64,000 bases of DNA from Bacillota bacterium (GTDB taxonomy: Bacteria > Bacillota > Clostridia > Peptostreptococcales > Anaerovoracaceae). Position numbers and translations under genes: made by a program. Position 1 is the first letter of the stretch. Each line of letters opens with the position of its first letter. The notes below the pieces were generated by a model, which saw only the letters and a list, made by a program, of their open reading frames with translations, was not told the DNA's origin and made no database searches. Below, one piece after another: positions 1-8,546 of the stretch. The DNA is taken from assembly GCA_017436705.1 (NCBI GenBank), contig JAFSCP010000018.1, forward strand, positions 16,419-80,418. The letters are read 5' to 3'.

Positions 1-841
1 CATCATAAAGCTTCTCAGTACCCAGCGCAAAAGAATACACTGTCTTGCCGTCCATGAAGCCTTTATGCTTGTTGGTTACATTTCCGTTTTCTATAAGGTC
101 CAGCATAGGCTGGTTAAAAAGTTCTGTGTGAATTCCCAGATCGTTCTTGGTCTTGAGACCGTAACCGATGGCCGTTGAAATATTGCCGAGACCCAGCTGG
201 ATTGTAGCACCGTCCGGAACCTCATCAATAATAAGCTTTGAAAGCTGCTGCGCTGTTTCATCAGCTGCAGGCGTTTCATATGACATGATCGGACGCTCAT
301 ATTCCACAATCAGGTCTGCTTCTGAAACGTGAATCAGATTGTCCTCACCATAAACGTAAGGAACTTTGCTGTTGACTTCCAGAACGATTTTCTTTGCTGC
401 TGCCTTGATGTCCTTGGCGATGGCAACGCCGGACGGACCATATGACATGTATCCGTTTTCATCCGGAAGTGATACTTCGAAGAAAGCCACATCAGGACGG
501 GCATTCTGGCGGCACCAGATGTCTACCTGTGAAAGATGCACAGAATTGAAATCCACAGACATGCCGCTGCGCAGCGCCTTTCTTTCGTTGACCCCTACAA
601 AGTATGTATTGTAACTGAACGGATTCTCATCGAAGTTTCCGTAAAGCGGTGACGGCTCAAAAGCCTGGCTGCTCTGGATTTCCACGCCTTCCAGTTCATT
701 GCGTCTTTCCCATAATGCTTCAGCAAGGCCGTAAGCTACACTGGATGCTGTTCCTGTATAAACTTTATCCCCGGATTTTACGATTCTTACTGCTTCTTCG
801 TGGCTGACCAGTTTCTGACTGTATTCTTTTTTCCATTCCAT
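1..841 (-). CDS. Acetyl-CoA hydrolase/transferase family protein (butyryl- or 4-hydroxybutyrate CoA-transferase type), 3' end missing
   Basis: The gene enters from the left edge on the minus strand; about 280 N-terminal codons are present and the C-terminal third lies outside the window. ATG at 841 is preceded by a GAGG ribosome site. The translation begins MEWKKEYSQKLVSHEEAV and contains the Rossmann-like CoA-transferase halves of the acetyl-CoA hydrolase/transferase family. The segment GLGNISTAIGYGL followed by IHTELF carries the glutamate that forms the CoA thioester in family I enzymes, and SYGPSG is also typical. Members move CoA between butyryl-CoA or 4-hydroxybutyryl-CoA and acetate in fermenting anaerobes. 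The exact substrate cannot be told from this part. The next gene upstream is a separate small lipoprotein gene. Confidence 0.88.
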   Translation of the reverse strand, partial: MEWKKEYSQKLVSHEEAVRIVKSGDKVYTGTASSVAYGLAEALWERRNELEGVEIQSSQAFEPSPLYGNFDENPFSYNTYFVGVNERKALRSGMSVDFNSVHLSQVDIWCRQNARPDVAFFEVSLPDENGYMSYGPSGVAIAKDIKAAAKKIVLEVNSKVPYVYGEDNLIHVSEADLIVEYERPIMSYETPAADETAQQLSKLIIDEVPDGATIQLGLGNISTAIGYGLKTKNDLGIHTELFNQPMLDLIENGNVTNKHKGFMDGKTVYSFALGTEKLYD

Positions 842-965
842 ATTGTACCTCAGTTATTCCCATAAAATAAACATATTCCTGTATACAGTATATTATCAAA
901 CAAGCATAAAGTCAAGGTCTCCCGCCCCTGCGGAAGACCCGGCTTTGCTGTAGTTTGTCTCAGAA

Positions 966-1256
966 TTAATTGGCAGCATCTGTGCCGCTGCCCGCACTGT
1001 TTCCATTGTCGTTGAGGCCGCCATGGTTATTGGTTTCATTTCCGTCCAGAATGTCTTCGACACCATCCTTGATGTCTTCTCCGGCATTTTCAAGATCGTT
1101 TTCCATATCACCAATATCTTCTCCTATGGTGTTGTCGTTATAAAGACCGTCGTTAAGTCCGTCTGTTTCTGCCTCCTCTCTGCTGCGGCAGCCGGCAAGC
1201 ACCATAGATACGCAAAGCAATAATACCATTAAAACAACTGTTGTTTTCTTTTTCAT
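966..1256 (-). CDS. Small hypothetical lipoprotein
   Basis: A 96-residue protein with a lipoprotein signal: MKKK, a hydrophobic stretch, then LAGC with the lipidated Cys near residue 22. The rest is short, strongly acidic and rich in Asp, Asn, Gly and Glu, with no recognisable domain; it looks like an extended surface linker. A ribosome site resembling GGAGG (complement of cctcc at 1262-1266) sits in front of the ATG. It is expected on the outer face of the cytoplasmic membrane. No function can be assigned. Confidence 0.7.
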   Translation of the reverse strand: MKKKTTVVLMVLLLCVSMVLAGCRSREEAETDGLNDGLYNDNTIGEDIGDMENDLENAGEDIKDGVEDILDGNETNNHGGLNDNGNSAGSGTDAAN

Positions 1257-1313
1257 AATTTACCTCCAGAATAGTATTTCACACTTAGTTTGGAGGTTTT
1301 TCAGAAAAATATT

Positions 1314-1350
1314 CAAAAAAAACTGAACCCTGCGGGTGCAAGGTTCAGTA
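1314..1350 (-). terminator. Rho-independent terminator after ispH
   Basis: On the minus strand ACTGAACCTTGCACCCGC folds with its complement to give a stem ending GGGTTCAGT, followed by a T run (1315-1320). It lies 19 bases past the ispH stop and ends that transcript. Confidence 0.85.
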
Positions 1351-1368
1351 AAAATTCTGCAATTTTAA

Positions 1369-3396
1369 TTAGTCGAGTAAATCTTCAACTTTGTCAGCTA
1401 CTTCGTCGATGAAATCTGCAACTTTTTCTGCTGCTTCTTCGATAGCATCTTCGATTTTTTCAAGAACAGGAGCTTCTAAAGTCTGCTTGATGCTGAGGCT
1501 GATTCTCTTTCTTTCTGTGTCGATTTCAAGAATCTTAGCATCTACAGTCTGTCCGATTGTAAGTTCTTCAGCGATATCAGTTACTCTCTTGTGTGCAACT
1601 TCGGAAATGTGAACAAGACCGTCAAGACCTGGTTCTAATTCGATGAATGCACCGTATTCCTTAATCTGAACAACCTTACCGGATACAACCTGTCCAACCT
1701 GGTAGTTTTCTTCGATAACTGTCCAAGGTTCTGGCTGAGTCTGCTTTAAACCTAAGGAAATCTTACCCTTTTCAGCGTTCATGGAAAGGATCTTAACCTT
1801 AACTGTATCGCCGATTGCAAGAACTTCCTGTGGGTGTTTCAGCTTGCCCCAGGAAATTTCGGAAATATGTAATAATCCGTCAATTCCGCCAAGGTCTACG
1901 AATGCGCCGTAGTCAGTAAATCTCATAACCTTACCTTCAACTACGTCGTCAACGTTTAAGCTGTTCCAGATTTCTTCAACTTTCTTCTGCTTTTCTTCTG
2001 CAAGGATAACCTTGTGGGAGAATACAGCTCTGCCTCTCTTCTGGTCAACTCTTGTAACTCTTACTGCAAGTTCCTTACCCATGAATTCTTCAGCGTTTTC
2101 AACAAATTTGTCGGAAAGCTGGGAAAGTGGAATAAATCCGGATACTTCCTTGTAAGCTGCGATTACGCCGCCGTTAACCTGCTTAACAACTTTTACGTTA
2201 AGAATTGATTTATTTTCAAGAGCTTCATTGATTTCGTTCCAGTGTTCGTTTACTTCTAATTTCTTCTTGGAAAGTAAAATAACGCCGTCGCCATCATCAG
2301 TCTTAATTACTTTAGCCTGAATTTCGTCGCCTTCTTTGAATAAATCTGCTAACTTCTGGTCTCCTTCCAGTGTTACTTCGTCTTTTGGAATAACTCCGTC
2401 CTTTTTGCATCCCATGTTAACGATGATTTCTTTTTCAGTAACCTGGTGTACCTTTCCGTTAACAGTTTCGCCGATTCTTGGTAATCTTAATGACTTTTCA
2501 ATATCGTCCATTAAGTCCATCATGTTCATTTCGTTCATTTCAGTGATGTGTTCACTCATGGTAGCAATAACCTCCTTAATTACGCATTCAGGCGTCGATG
2601 CACCTGCTGCAACTCCTATTTTATTATATTTTTTGATTTCATGCAATGGTAAATCTTCGATTTTTTCAACAAAAATTGAATTTTTGCATACTTTTTTTGC
2701 AATCTGATAAAGTTTATGTGTATTTGAACTGTCTCTTCCGCCGATTACCACCATGGCATCGCACTGTGCCGCCAGCTGGCTGCAGCTTTTCTGGCGCTGG
2801 GTAGTGGCATTGCAGATGGTATTTTTGGTTCTGAAGCCTGTACCATTCCGCTTCAGAACTTCTTCTACCTGGTCCAGAAGTTCCTTCTTGATCGTAGTCT
2901 GACACACCAGCAGATAATTATTGCCGCGCACATTCTCTGCTTCTTCTGCAGAATTTACAATTACTGCAGAATTTTCGCACCAGCCGTTAATGCCTTTTAC
3001 TTCCGGATGATCCCTATCACCCACAATTATAATTTTTTTACCCTGGCTGTAGGCTTCTTCCACCAGCAGATGTATTTTTTTTACGAAAGGACATGTTGCA
3101 TCTACCACTCTTATGCCGGTCTCTTCCACCTTATCAAAAAAAGATTTCGCTTCTCCGTGAGACCGAACAATAACAACATCGCCATCTGCAGCTTCCTCCG
3201 GTCCGCTGATTATGCCCACTCCTCTGCGGGCCAGATCGTCGGTCACAAGGGTGTTGTGGATAAGAGGTCCGCATGTGTAAATCCGGCCTTCAATTCCGCC
3301 CTCTTCCTTGCTTTTTATCTGTTCTTCAGTTTTTTCCATGGCCTGCTTCACACCGAAGCAAAAACCCGAATTTTCAGCTCTTATAATTTCTTTCAT
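1369..3396 (-). CDS. ispH: 4-hydroxy-3-methylbut-2-enyl diphosphate reductase fused to S1 RNA-binding repeats
   Basis: A 675-residue fusion. Residues 1-285 are IspH, the [4Fe-4S] enzyme of the last step of the MEP isoprenoid pathway, making IPP and DMAPP. The cluster cysteines are visible in SGFCFGVKQA, VDATCPFVKK and ICNATTQRQ. Residues 300-640 hold four S1 domains, the last two being canonical (DYGAFVDLGGIDGLLHISE and EYGAFIELEPGLDGLVHISE), then an acidic tail. Such IspH-S1 fusions are established in Clostridia, where the S1 part resembles ribosomal protein S1. The stop of rarA is 3 bases upstream of this ATG, so the two are probably co-transcribed. IspH activity is well supported; what the S1 half does is unknown. 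Confidence 0.95.
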   Translation of the reverse strand: MKEIIRAENSGFCFGVKQAMEKTEEQIKSKEEGGIEGRIYTCGPLIHNTLVTDDLARRGVGIISGPEEAADGDVVIVRSHGEAKSFFDKVEETGIRVVDATCPFVKKIHLLVEEAYSQGKKIIIVGDRDHPEVKGINGWCENSAVIVNSAEEAENVRGNNYLLVCQTTIKKELLDQVEEVLKRNGTGFRTKNTICNATTQRQKSCSQLAAQCDAMVVIGGRDSSNTHKLYQIAKKVCKNSIFVEKIEDLPLHEIKKYNKIGVAAGASTPECVIKEVIATMSEHITEMNEMNMMDLMDDIEKSLRLPRIGETVNGKVHQVTEKEIIVNMGCKKDGVIPKDEVTLEGDQKLADLFKEGDEIQAKVIKTDDGDGVILLSKKKLEVNEHWNEINEALENKSILNVKVVKQVNGGVIAAYKEVSGFIPLSQLSDKFVENAEEFMGKELAVRVTRVDQKRGRAVFSHKVILAEEKQKKVEEIWNSLNVDDVVEGKVMRFTDYGAFVDLGGIDGLLHISEISWGKLKHPQEVLAIGDTVKVKILSMNAEKGKISLGLKQTQPEPWTVIEENYQVGQVVSGKVVQIKEYGAFIELEPGLDGLVHISEVAHKRVTDIAEELTIGQTVDAKILEIDTERKRISLSIKQTLEAPVLEKIEDAIEEAAEKVADFIDEVADKVEDLLD

Positions 3397-3398
3397 GA

Positions 3399-4667
3399 TT
3401 ATTTTTCCAGACTTTCAAGATATTTTTTAAATGAAGCTTCTGACCCGTTGGTTGTGGGATTATAGTACTTCACGCCTTCTTTGTAAAGGTTGTCCGGCAG
3501 GTACTGCTGCTTCACATAACCCCCGTATGCGTGTGGGTATTTATAGTCCAGCCCGTGTCCCAGATTCTTTGCACCACTGTAGTGGCTGTCCTTGAGATGG
3601 TCGGGTACATCGTCTGTTTTGCGGGAGTGCAGGTCGCCCATTGCTGCTTCGTAAGCACTGATTGCCGAATTGGATTTCGGTGATGATGCCAGTACAATTA
3701 CCGCCTGGCTCAGATTGATTGCTGCCTCAGGAAGTCCCACCATAAGGGCAGCCTGAACACATGATGTCACTATTGAAATTGCTGACGGATAAGCCATTCC
3801 GATGTCTTCACTGGCCATTACAAGCAGGCGCCGGCCTATCATCTGAATATCTGCGCCGCCGTCTATAAGCCTTGCAAAATAATGGATTGCTGCATCCGGG
3901 TCACTGCCGCGGATTGATTTCTGCAGAGCGCTGAGCAGGTTATAGCGGTCATCGCCTTTGTCATAAAATCCAACCTTACGCTGCATTGCTTCAGACACGA
4001 TTTTCTGGTCAATTACAGTACCTTCACTCAGGTTGTCCACAATGAATCCGAGAGTATCCAGGGCCACCCTTGCATCGCCGTTTGCAAGCTCCGCAAGTAT
4101 TCTCAGCGCATCTTCATCATATTTTATATTCAGATTGCCGAATCCGATGCTGCAGTCCTCCAGCGTTCTCTTAAGGATAGTCAGCAAATTGTCCGGTGTC
4201 AGCCGTCTGAACTCGTAAATGTTGCGTACCCGGCTGATAACTGCATTGTTCACCGCAAAATACGGGTTCTCTGTTGTACTTCCGATAAACTTTATTACCC
4301 CTTCTTCCAGAGCTTTAAGCAGTGAATCCTGCTGAAGTTTATTCCAGCGGTGAAACTCGTCTATGTAAACATAAGTAGTCTTTTTTTCCAATCCGTAGAA
4401 GCTGAGTTTTGCTCTGTCAATGAGTTCCTTCAGTTCCTTGGTTCCTGTGGTGGAAGCGTTGATTTCAAAGAAATTACCATCCATTTCCTTGGCGATTATT
4501 CTTGCCAGAGTGGTCTTGCCTGTACCTGACGGGCCGAAAAATATGGCAGAGTCAAAGGTCTTGTTTTTTATTGAATTATAAAAGAGAGACCCTGGATACA
4601 TGAAATGGTCCTGCCCTACAAATTCCTCTATTCTGTTTGGTCTCATTCTCGTTGATAAAGGTATCAA
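3399..4667 (-). CDS. rarA: Replication-associated recombination protein RarA/MgsA (AAA+ ATPase)
   Basis: 422 residues, normal length for RarA/MgsA. Walker A is GPSGTGKTT near residue 47, Walker B is YIDEFHR (usual family form DEIHR), and sensor 1 lies in IGSTTENP. The C-terminal half matches the tetramerisation/MgsA_C region ending with the Y-x-Y-P-H segment (YKYPHAYGGYV). The family acts at stalled replication forks and interacts with SSB. The start is TTG at 4667, chosen because GGAGG lies 8 bases upstream and the protein then begins IPLSTRMRPN as in homologues; the next ATG lies after the conserved start. It is followed by ispH with a 2-base gap. Confidence 0.95.
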   Translation of the reverse strand: MIPLSTRMRPNRIEEFVGQDHFMYPGSLFYNSIKNKTFDSAIFFGPSGTGKTTLARIIAKEMDGNFFEINASTTGTKELKELIDRAKLSFYGLEKKTTYVYIDEFHRWNKLQQDSLLKALEEGVIKFIGSTTENPYFAVNNAVISRVRNIYEFRRLTPDNLLTILKRTLEDCSIGFGNLNIKYDEDALRILAELANGDARVALDTLGFIVDNLSEGTVIDQKIVSEAMQRKVGFYDKGDDRYNLLSALQKSIRGSDPDAAIHYFARLIDGGADIQMIGRRLLVMASEDIGMAYPSAISIVTSCVQAALMVGLPEAAINLSQAVIVLASSPKSNSAISAYEAAMGDLHSRKTDDVPDHLKDSHYSGAKNLGHGLDYKYPHAYGGYVKQQYLPDNLYKEGVKYYNPTTNGSEASFKKYLESLEK

Positions 4668-4698
4668 TTGCTTTTCCTCCGGTGTAATCTGGTGTAAT

Positions 4699-5178
4699 TT
4701 ATTGAAACGATGCTATAAACACATCGGTCACTTCTTTTTCTTTGGCATTTTCAAGTGCTTTGAGGGCCTCATCCCTGTCTTCGGCAACAGGACTGATAAC
4801 CTTGAAAATATCTCCTGCTTCAATTATTTCAGTTTCAATACCCTTGCTTTTAAGTTCATCTGAAAGCGCTCTGGCAGCTTCTTCCGTGGAAAATGCTCCG
4901 AACTGGAGTGCAAAACCTTCTGCAGGAGTAGTGTTTGCCTCCTCAGTCAGAGTATCATCTTCTTCTGCTTTGTTCTCAGTATCGCTGTCCTGCGCAATTT
5001 TTATTTCGCTCTCATCAGCATTATATCCTATAACCGGCCCGATTACAAATCTGGCCGTAAGAAATCCAAGAAAAACTGCCAGTAACATTATACCAGCAAA
5101 TGCAGTCAATTTCACCCTTGAATTTTCAGCCTGGGCCTTTCTTTTCCTTACTTTTCTTCTTCCTGCCGGACTCATCAT
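4699..5178 (-). CDS. Single-pass membrane protein with SPOR domain
   Basis: 159 residues: a basic N-terminus (GRRKVRKRKAQ), one membrane segment at about residues 26-48, an acidic linker, then a SPOR domain at residues 88-158 (FALQFGAFSTEEAARALSDEL...). SPOR domains bind denuded peptidoglycan glycan strands at septa. Topology is therefore cytoplasmic N-terminus and extracytoplasmic SPOR. ATG at 5178 follows GGAGGTG. It lies 31 bases upstream of rarA and after the terminator of the pilus operon. A role in division or spore-wall remodelling is inferred from the domain only. Confidence 0.82.
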   Translation of the reverse strand: MMSPAGRRKVRKRKAQAENSRVKLTAFAGIMLLAVFLGFLTARFVIGPVIGYNADESEIKIAQDSDTENKAEEDDTLTEEANTTPAEGFALQFGAFSTEEAARALSDELKSKGIETEIIEAGDIFKVISPVAEDRDEALKALENAKEKEVTDVFIASFQ

Positions 5179-5236
5179 ATCCCACCTCCAGAATTTCTTT
5201 GTATTATTCTATTTTAAGAATGCCGCTGTTATGCCA

Positions 5237-5268
5237 GAAAATAAGCCCGCCGGAAGCGGCAGGCTTAA
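5237..5268 (-). terminator. Terminator of the Tad pilus operon
   Basis: Minus-strand stem AAGCCTGCCG / CGGCGGGCTT with a CTTC loop, followed by ATTTT. It comes 6 bases past the stop of the last pilus-cluster gene. Confidence 0.78.
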
Positions 5269-5273
5269 AACTT

Positions 5274-5804
5274 TTATTCAATACCGCAGAGATTTATCTC
5301 CTGCTTCAGGCGCTCAATAAATCCCGTAACTTTAGATACCTTCAGATTGCTGCATTCAAGCATGGTGCCCAGAGTATCCAGATACATACGGCCATTTTCA
5401 GTGGTAATTCTTTTAAGTGAACGGATCAGACCTGCAATTGCTTTCTTTTCACTGCAATGCGGCTTAACCGGTATGTACGCAAGCTTCACATCCCTGAAAT
5501 CTTCACTTATGTACACAGTATCTGCTGCCAGAACATACTCTTCCGGAAAGAGCAGATAATCCCGGCACATTTCTGTACACTCAATAATTTTCTCAGCGGC
5601 AGTCAGAATTCCGGCTGCACTTATATCGGACAGTGAAGATAATCTGATAAAACCTTCAGTTCTGTATATTCCTCTTATGCAGTCTCCCGACTTTGCAATA
5701 TTCAAAGGCAGAATCGCAGGACAAATCCCGGAAATAACAGTTTCGTATTTTTTACGGTAAGCAAATCCTTTTTCATCCAGATTGACTATTATCACATTAC
5801 TCAT
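5274..5804 (-). CDS. DUF6382-like protein, last gene of the Tad locus
   Basis: 176 residues, no signal peptide and no membrane segment. The pattern (hydrophobic strand start VIIVNLDEKG, then a central LLFPEEYVLAADTVYISE motif, then a helical C-terminus) resembles DUF6382, a domain usually found in front of an FHA domain in clostridial Tad loci. Here no FHA domain follows. It overlaps the upstream TadE gene by 8 bases, so it is translationally coupled. A cytoplasmic regulatory or assembly role for the pilus is inferred from context; the domain call is from memory of family features. Confidence 0.6.
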   Translation of the reverse strand: MSNVIIVNLDEKGFAYRKKYETVISGICPAILPLNIAKSGDCIRGIYRTEGFIRLSSLSDISAAGILTAAEKIIECTEMCRDYLLFPEEYVLAADTVYISEDFRDVKLAYIPVKPHCSEKKAIAGLIRSLKRITTENGRMYLDTLGTMLECSNLKVSKVTGFIERLKQEINLCGIE

Positions 5805-6447
5805 TATTCAGCCCTCCACAGATCTGACATGGAGTGTATCCTTTTCTTTCTGCATCTTCAGCCTCCATCTCCAGCCTGCATTCCTTACCTTCGTATTCCT
5901 GCCTTACATACCTGCACTCAGGGATATGATACCGTATCCCGAATTTTGGAAAAACCACCACAGTCCGCGAAATCCCGCTTTGCTGAAATTCTGCTTCAGT
6001 CAGAGGTCTGCCGCTTTGCCTGGTTCCTGTAAATCCTCTGGCAGTGAGTTCCTGCTCAAAACGTATCCGGCCGTTTATCCCCAGAGGGTGCTCTGCTGTA
6101 AAGTCAGCCCTGGTACTTATTCCTATCAGATCATCTATATTCCCGTCAGAATACAGATAGTCCAGATTTGTAACCTTAAATTGCGTGAGGCGTGGATTTT
6201 CTTCGTATATCCTTTCTTCAAAAATAAAATCATAAACAGGAATCACAGTTTCCGTCTGTTCCCAGTAGGATGCGAGGGAAATTTCATGTAGTTCTTCCGC
6301 TGCCGCAAAGCATATGTTTTCGCATATTGCTATGATATTTACAATCAGTGCAAGGGCTGTAACACAGACAACAAACACAGGCAGAGTCAGTGCAGCCTCC
6401 ACAATATAACTGCCTTTCCTGTCTCTAATATGTTTCTTCAAATTCAT
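5797..6447 (-). CDS. TadE-like pseudopilin with Cys-rich C-terminal tail
   Basis: 216 residues from ATG 6447. The N-terminus RKGSYIVEAALTLPVF is a TadE-type prepilin signal: a Gly cleavage site, Glu at +5, then a membrane helix. The C-terminal 50 residues contain YHIPECRYV, KECRLE and GYTPCQICG, resembling the Ada-type zinc-binding arrangement seen at the end of some Firmicute TadE proteins. Upstream in-frame starts exist (ATG 6459, TTG 6468); none has a good ribosome site, so coupling to the overlapping DUF5702 gene is likely. Expected role: minor pseudopilin of the Tad/Flp machine, exported and processed by a prepilin peptidase not seen in this window. Confidence 0.75.
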   Translation of the reverse strand: MNLKKHIRDRKGSYIVEAALTLPVFVVCVTALALIVNIIAICENICFAAAEELHEISLASYWEQTETVIPVYDFIFEERIYEENPRLTQFKVTNLDYLYSDGNIDDLIGISTRADFTAEHPLGINGRIRFEQELTARGFTGTRQSGRPLTEAEFQQSGISRTVVVFPKFGIRYHIPECRYVRQEYEGKECRLEMEAEDAERKGYTPCQICGGLNNE

Positions 6448-7675
6448 GCTTCTTACCATTGACTTCAAAGGAAAAATTCAGTCCCCCGTAATAGTCTTCC
6501 AGCAGAAACCAGTCACAGCAAAAGTACTTCATATTAATCTGGATAAGATCCATAACTCTTTGAATTTTCAGGCTTTCAGGCAGTGACGCCACTAAAATTC
6601 TGAGATAATCTTCGTACTTTATGCCGCTCATATTCTGCGGTTTCACATATTTTTTACTTTCTTCACTGGTCGCATCACTGCCCGGCTCTGACTGCAGAGC
6701 ATTTTCCAGAGACAAAGCCCAGTTTGTATCATCTTTAAAAACAGCCACAGACTGTCCGTCATAAAGAAGTTCCAGATCGTTCTTTGCCTCAAGGTACGCC
6801 CATGTTTCCAGAATCACAGCCTGTGTCGCAACAGCAGCCGGCCCCGGCGTAATCATTTCAGCAGCCGCCATAGCAGCTCCCGCTTTTTCCTCACAGGTAT
6901 AAAGATAGGCCAGATTAAGACCGTTTCTCAATGCTAAAAGTGTGTTTTTCACATTCTTTACCGATTTTTCGTCATCCGGTCTGCCGCTGAGTATGTACTC
7001 AATCTCGCCTCTGAAATAAGTGTCACCCAGTTCTTCTCCATCCATGTAATCTCTGAAAAATCTGAAAATATATGTATCTATGGTCGCATTACCTGCAATG
7101 CCCGAAATTGACATATCTTCTTTAAGCTTGGAAACAAGCGATGATATACTCACACCTCCGCCTTTCCCACCTGACGGTAGTCCTTTCAGAATCCACTGGC
7201 TTGTTATTGCTCTGTCCGGACGGACTGTCACAGCAGCATCTGTGCTTTCATCAGCTGATTCTCTGAACACAGGGAGTGGAACAGTTCCTGACATAACAGT
7301 TTCTCCTGCCTGCTTAATAAAAACCTCTTTATCTGTCAGCGACCAGCCGTCAAGGGAGCATAACGCACCGCTGTAATCAATGTAATCTTTGCTCTCAAAA
7401 GATATCCCGGCATAAAAGTCCAGCTTTTCCTCAACCAGAAAATCATTACCATAAAACGCGAACAATCCATACCGTTCCTTGAGAGTTATATCGTATTCTG
7501 CCAGGATGCTTCTTCCCCATAATCTGCCAAAACTCTCGCAGCAGCTGCTTATAGCCTGCTGTCCCGATGCCCACAATACCGCTGATACCATGATAAGAAC
7601 TGCCGCAAAAGCCAGTGTCACAAATACCGTAAATGAACCTTTTTTACTGTGCAAATCCAGTTTCAAGTCTGTCAT
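6425..7675 (-). CDS. DUF5702-type Tad-locus protein (TadG-like)
   Basis: 416 residues with a short cytoplasmic N-terminus, KKGSFTVFVTLAFAAVLIMV as a pseudopilin-like membrane helix, and a large extracytoplasmic domain containing ERYGLFAFYG, the hallmark of DUF5702 proteins that replace TadG in clostridial Tad loci. It overlaps the small TadE gene upstream by 32 bases and the larger TadE gene downstream by about 23 bases. Probably a minor or scaffold pseudopilin. The exact role is unknown. Confidence 0.68.
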   Translation of the reverse strand: MTDLKLDLHSKKGSFTVFVTLAFAAVLIMVSAVLWASGQQAISSCCESFGRLWGRSILAEYDITLKERYGLFAFYGNDFLVEEKLDFYAGISFESKDYIDYSGALCSLDGWSLTDKEVFIKQAGETVMSGTVPLPVFRESADESTDAAVTVRPDRAITSQWILKGLPSGGKGGGVSISSLVSKLKEDMSISGIAGNATIDTYIFRFFRDYMDGEELGDTYFRGEIEYILSGRPDDEKSVKNVKNTLLALRNGLNLAYLYTCEEKAGAAMAAAEMITPGPAAVATQAVILETWAYLEAKNDLELLYDGQSVAVFKDDTNWALSLENALQSEPGSDATSEESKKYVKPQNMSGIKYEDYLRILVASLPESLKIQRVMDLIQINMKYFCCDWFLLEDYYGGLNFSFEVNGKKHEFEETY

Positions 7676-7844
7676 AAGTCCGTATATAAGTTACTTCACG
7701 GTTTTCATATATTCCGGCCAGTTCCTCTGCATTTGTTTCTGTCTGAGTCAGAAGTTCATTGTAAAATATCATCATCAGGCTTATCAGACTGATCAGAATC
7801 ATACACGTAAGAGGCATAACCAGCGTTGCTTCAACAAACTTCAC
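7644..7844 (-). CDS. Short TadE/TadF-like pseudopilin
   Basis: 66 residues. The start is GTG at 7844, 9 bases after AGGAG. The protein begins KFVEATLVMPLTCMILISLI, which is the TadE prepilin core with Glu at the expected place but with almost no leader before it. The remaining 40 residues are soluble (TETNAEELAGIYENREV). Much shorter than usual TadE, yet it lies in the right operon position between the Flp pilin and the DUF5702 protein. No disrupted continuation was seen, so it is probably a genuine mini-pseudopilin. Confidence 0.65.
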   Translation of the reverse strand: MKFVEATLVMPLTCMILISLISLMMIFYNELLTQTETNAEELAGIYENREVTYIRTYDRLETGFAQ

Positions 7845-7856
7845 AGCACCACGCTC

Positions 7857-8033
7857 CTAAAAACTTGCTGAATTCAGTGATCCAAAAGTATCATTGACAA
7901 AATCCGTAATCTGCGTTTTGAATATCAGTCCCAGGGCAACAGCAATGGCCACCAGAATTGCTACCTGAACCATTTCCATCCCCCGTTTTCCGGCAAACAA
8001 CAAAGGCTGCCGCCTCTTTCCTCTTTTCTTCAT
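7857..8033 (-). CDS. Flp-type IVb pilin (major pilin candidate)
   Basis: 58 residues. ATG at 8033 has an excellent AAGGAGGAGATT ribosome site, and the stop is TAG at 7857-7859. The basic leader MKKRGKRRQPLLFAGKRG ends at Gly18, followed by MEMVQVAILVAIAVALGLIF and a short soluble end. That is the Flp1 type IVb pilin layout: Gly cleavage site, Glu two residues later, one hydrophobic helix, tiny size. It is probably the main fibre subunit of the Tad pilus. Its strong ribosome site fits high expression. Confidence 0.85.
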   Translation of the reverse strand: MKKRGKRRQPLLFAGKRGMEMVQVAILVAIAVALGLIFKTQITDFVNDTFGSLNSASF

Positions 8034-8054
8034 AATCTCCTCCTTTTAATCATT

Positions 8055-8546
8055 TTATATCTGCAGCATTGCAGGAGCTGCCGTAATAATTATGAGCGCT
8101 ATGAGCAGTATTCCCAGCGGAAAACTCATCTTGCTCTCTGCCAGCCTGATTTTTTCCAGTGCCAGCCGCTTCCTTTCAGCCCAAAGAGCATCGCTCTGCT
8201 CTGCGAGCTTCTCCCACAGGTCTGTTCCTTTATCACGGTTTTCCATAAGTATGTTCGCAACCCTTGTAAGCTCCTTAACTCCTGAGAGCCGGCTGTAACA
8301 ATAAAACCCGGCAATGACGTTTTCTCCTGTTTTACAGCTGTTGTCATAAATACTGCAGACAGCTTCTGTAAAACTGTTTTTTCTTGCCTCCGGAAGGACA
8401 GTGTAGCTTCCCGCAATGCGGCAGAAAGCATCCTTCACTGCTGTACCGCTGTTCATAAGCAGAAGCAGCTGATTTATAAATCCCGGCAAAGCCATGATTA
8501 TTTCTTCTTTTTGTTTTTTTACAGTCTTTTTTTCGTCAGATTTCAA
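8055..8546 (-). CDS. tadC: TadC-like inner-membrane platform protein (GspF domain, short)
   Basis: 163 residues, against about 300 for typical TadC. It contains one GspF/T2SSF domain: the start ALPGFINQLLLLMNSGTAVKDAF, a conserved helix with KLAEQSDALWAERKRLALEKIRLAESKMSFPLG, and a terminal membrane helix. The usual N-terminal membrane pair is absent. It begins inside the 3' end of tadB (11-base overlap) and ends just ahead of the Flp gene. It probably pairs with TadB to form the pilus assembly platform. Confidence 0.78.
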   Translation of the reverse strand: MKSDEKKTVKKQKEEIIMALPGFINQLLLLMNSGTAVKDAFCRIAGSYTVLPEARKNSFTEAVCSIYDNSCKTGENVIAGFYCYSRLSGVKELTRVANILMENRDKGTDLWEKLAEQSDALWAERKRLALEKIRLAESKMSFPLGILLIALIIITAAPAMLQI

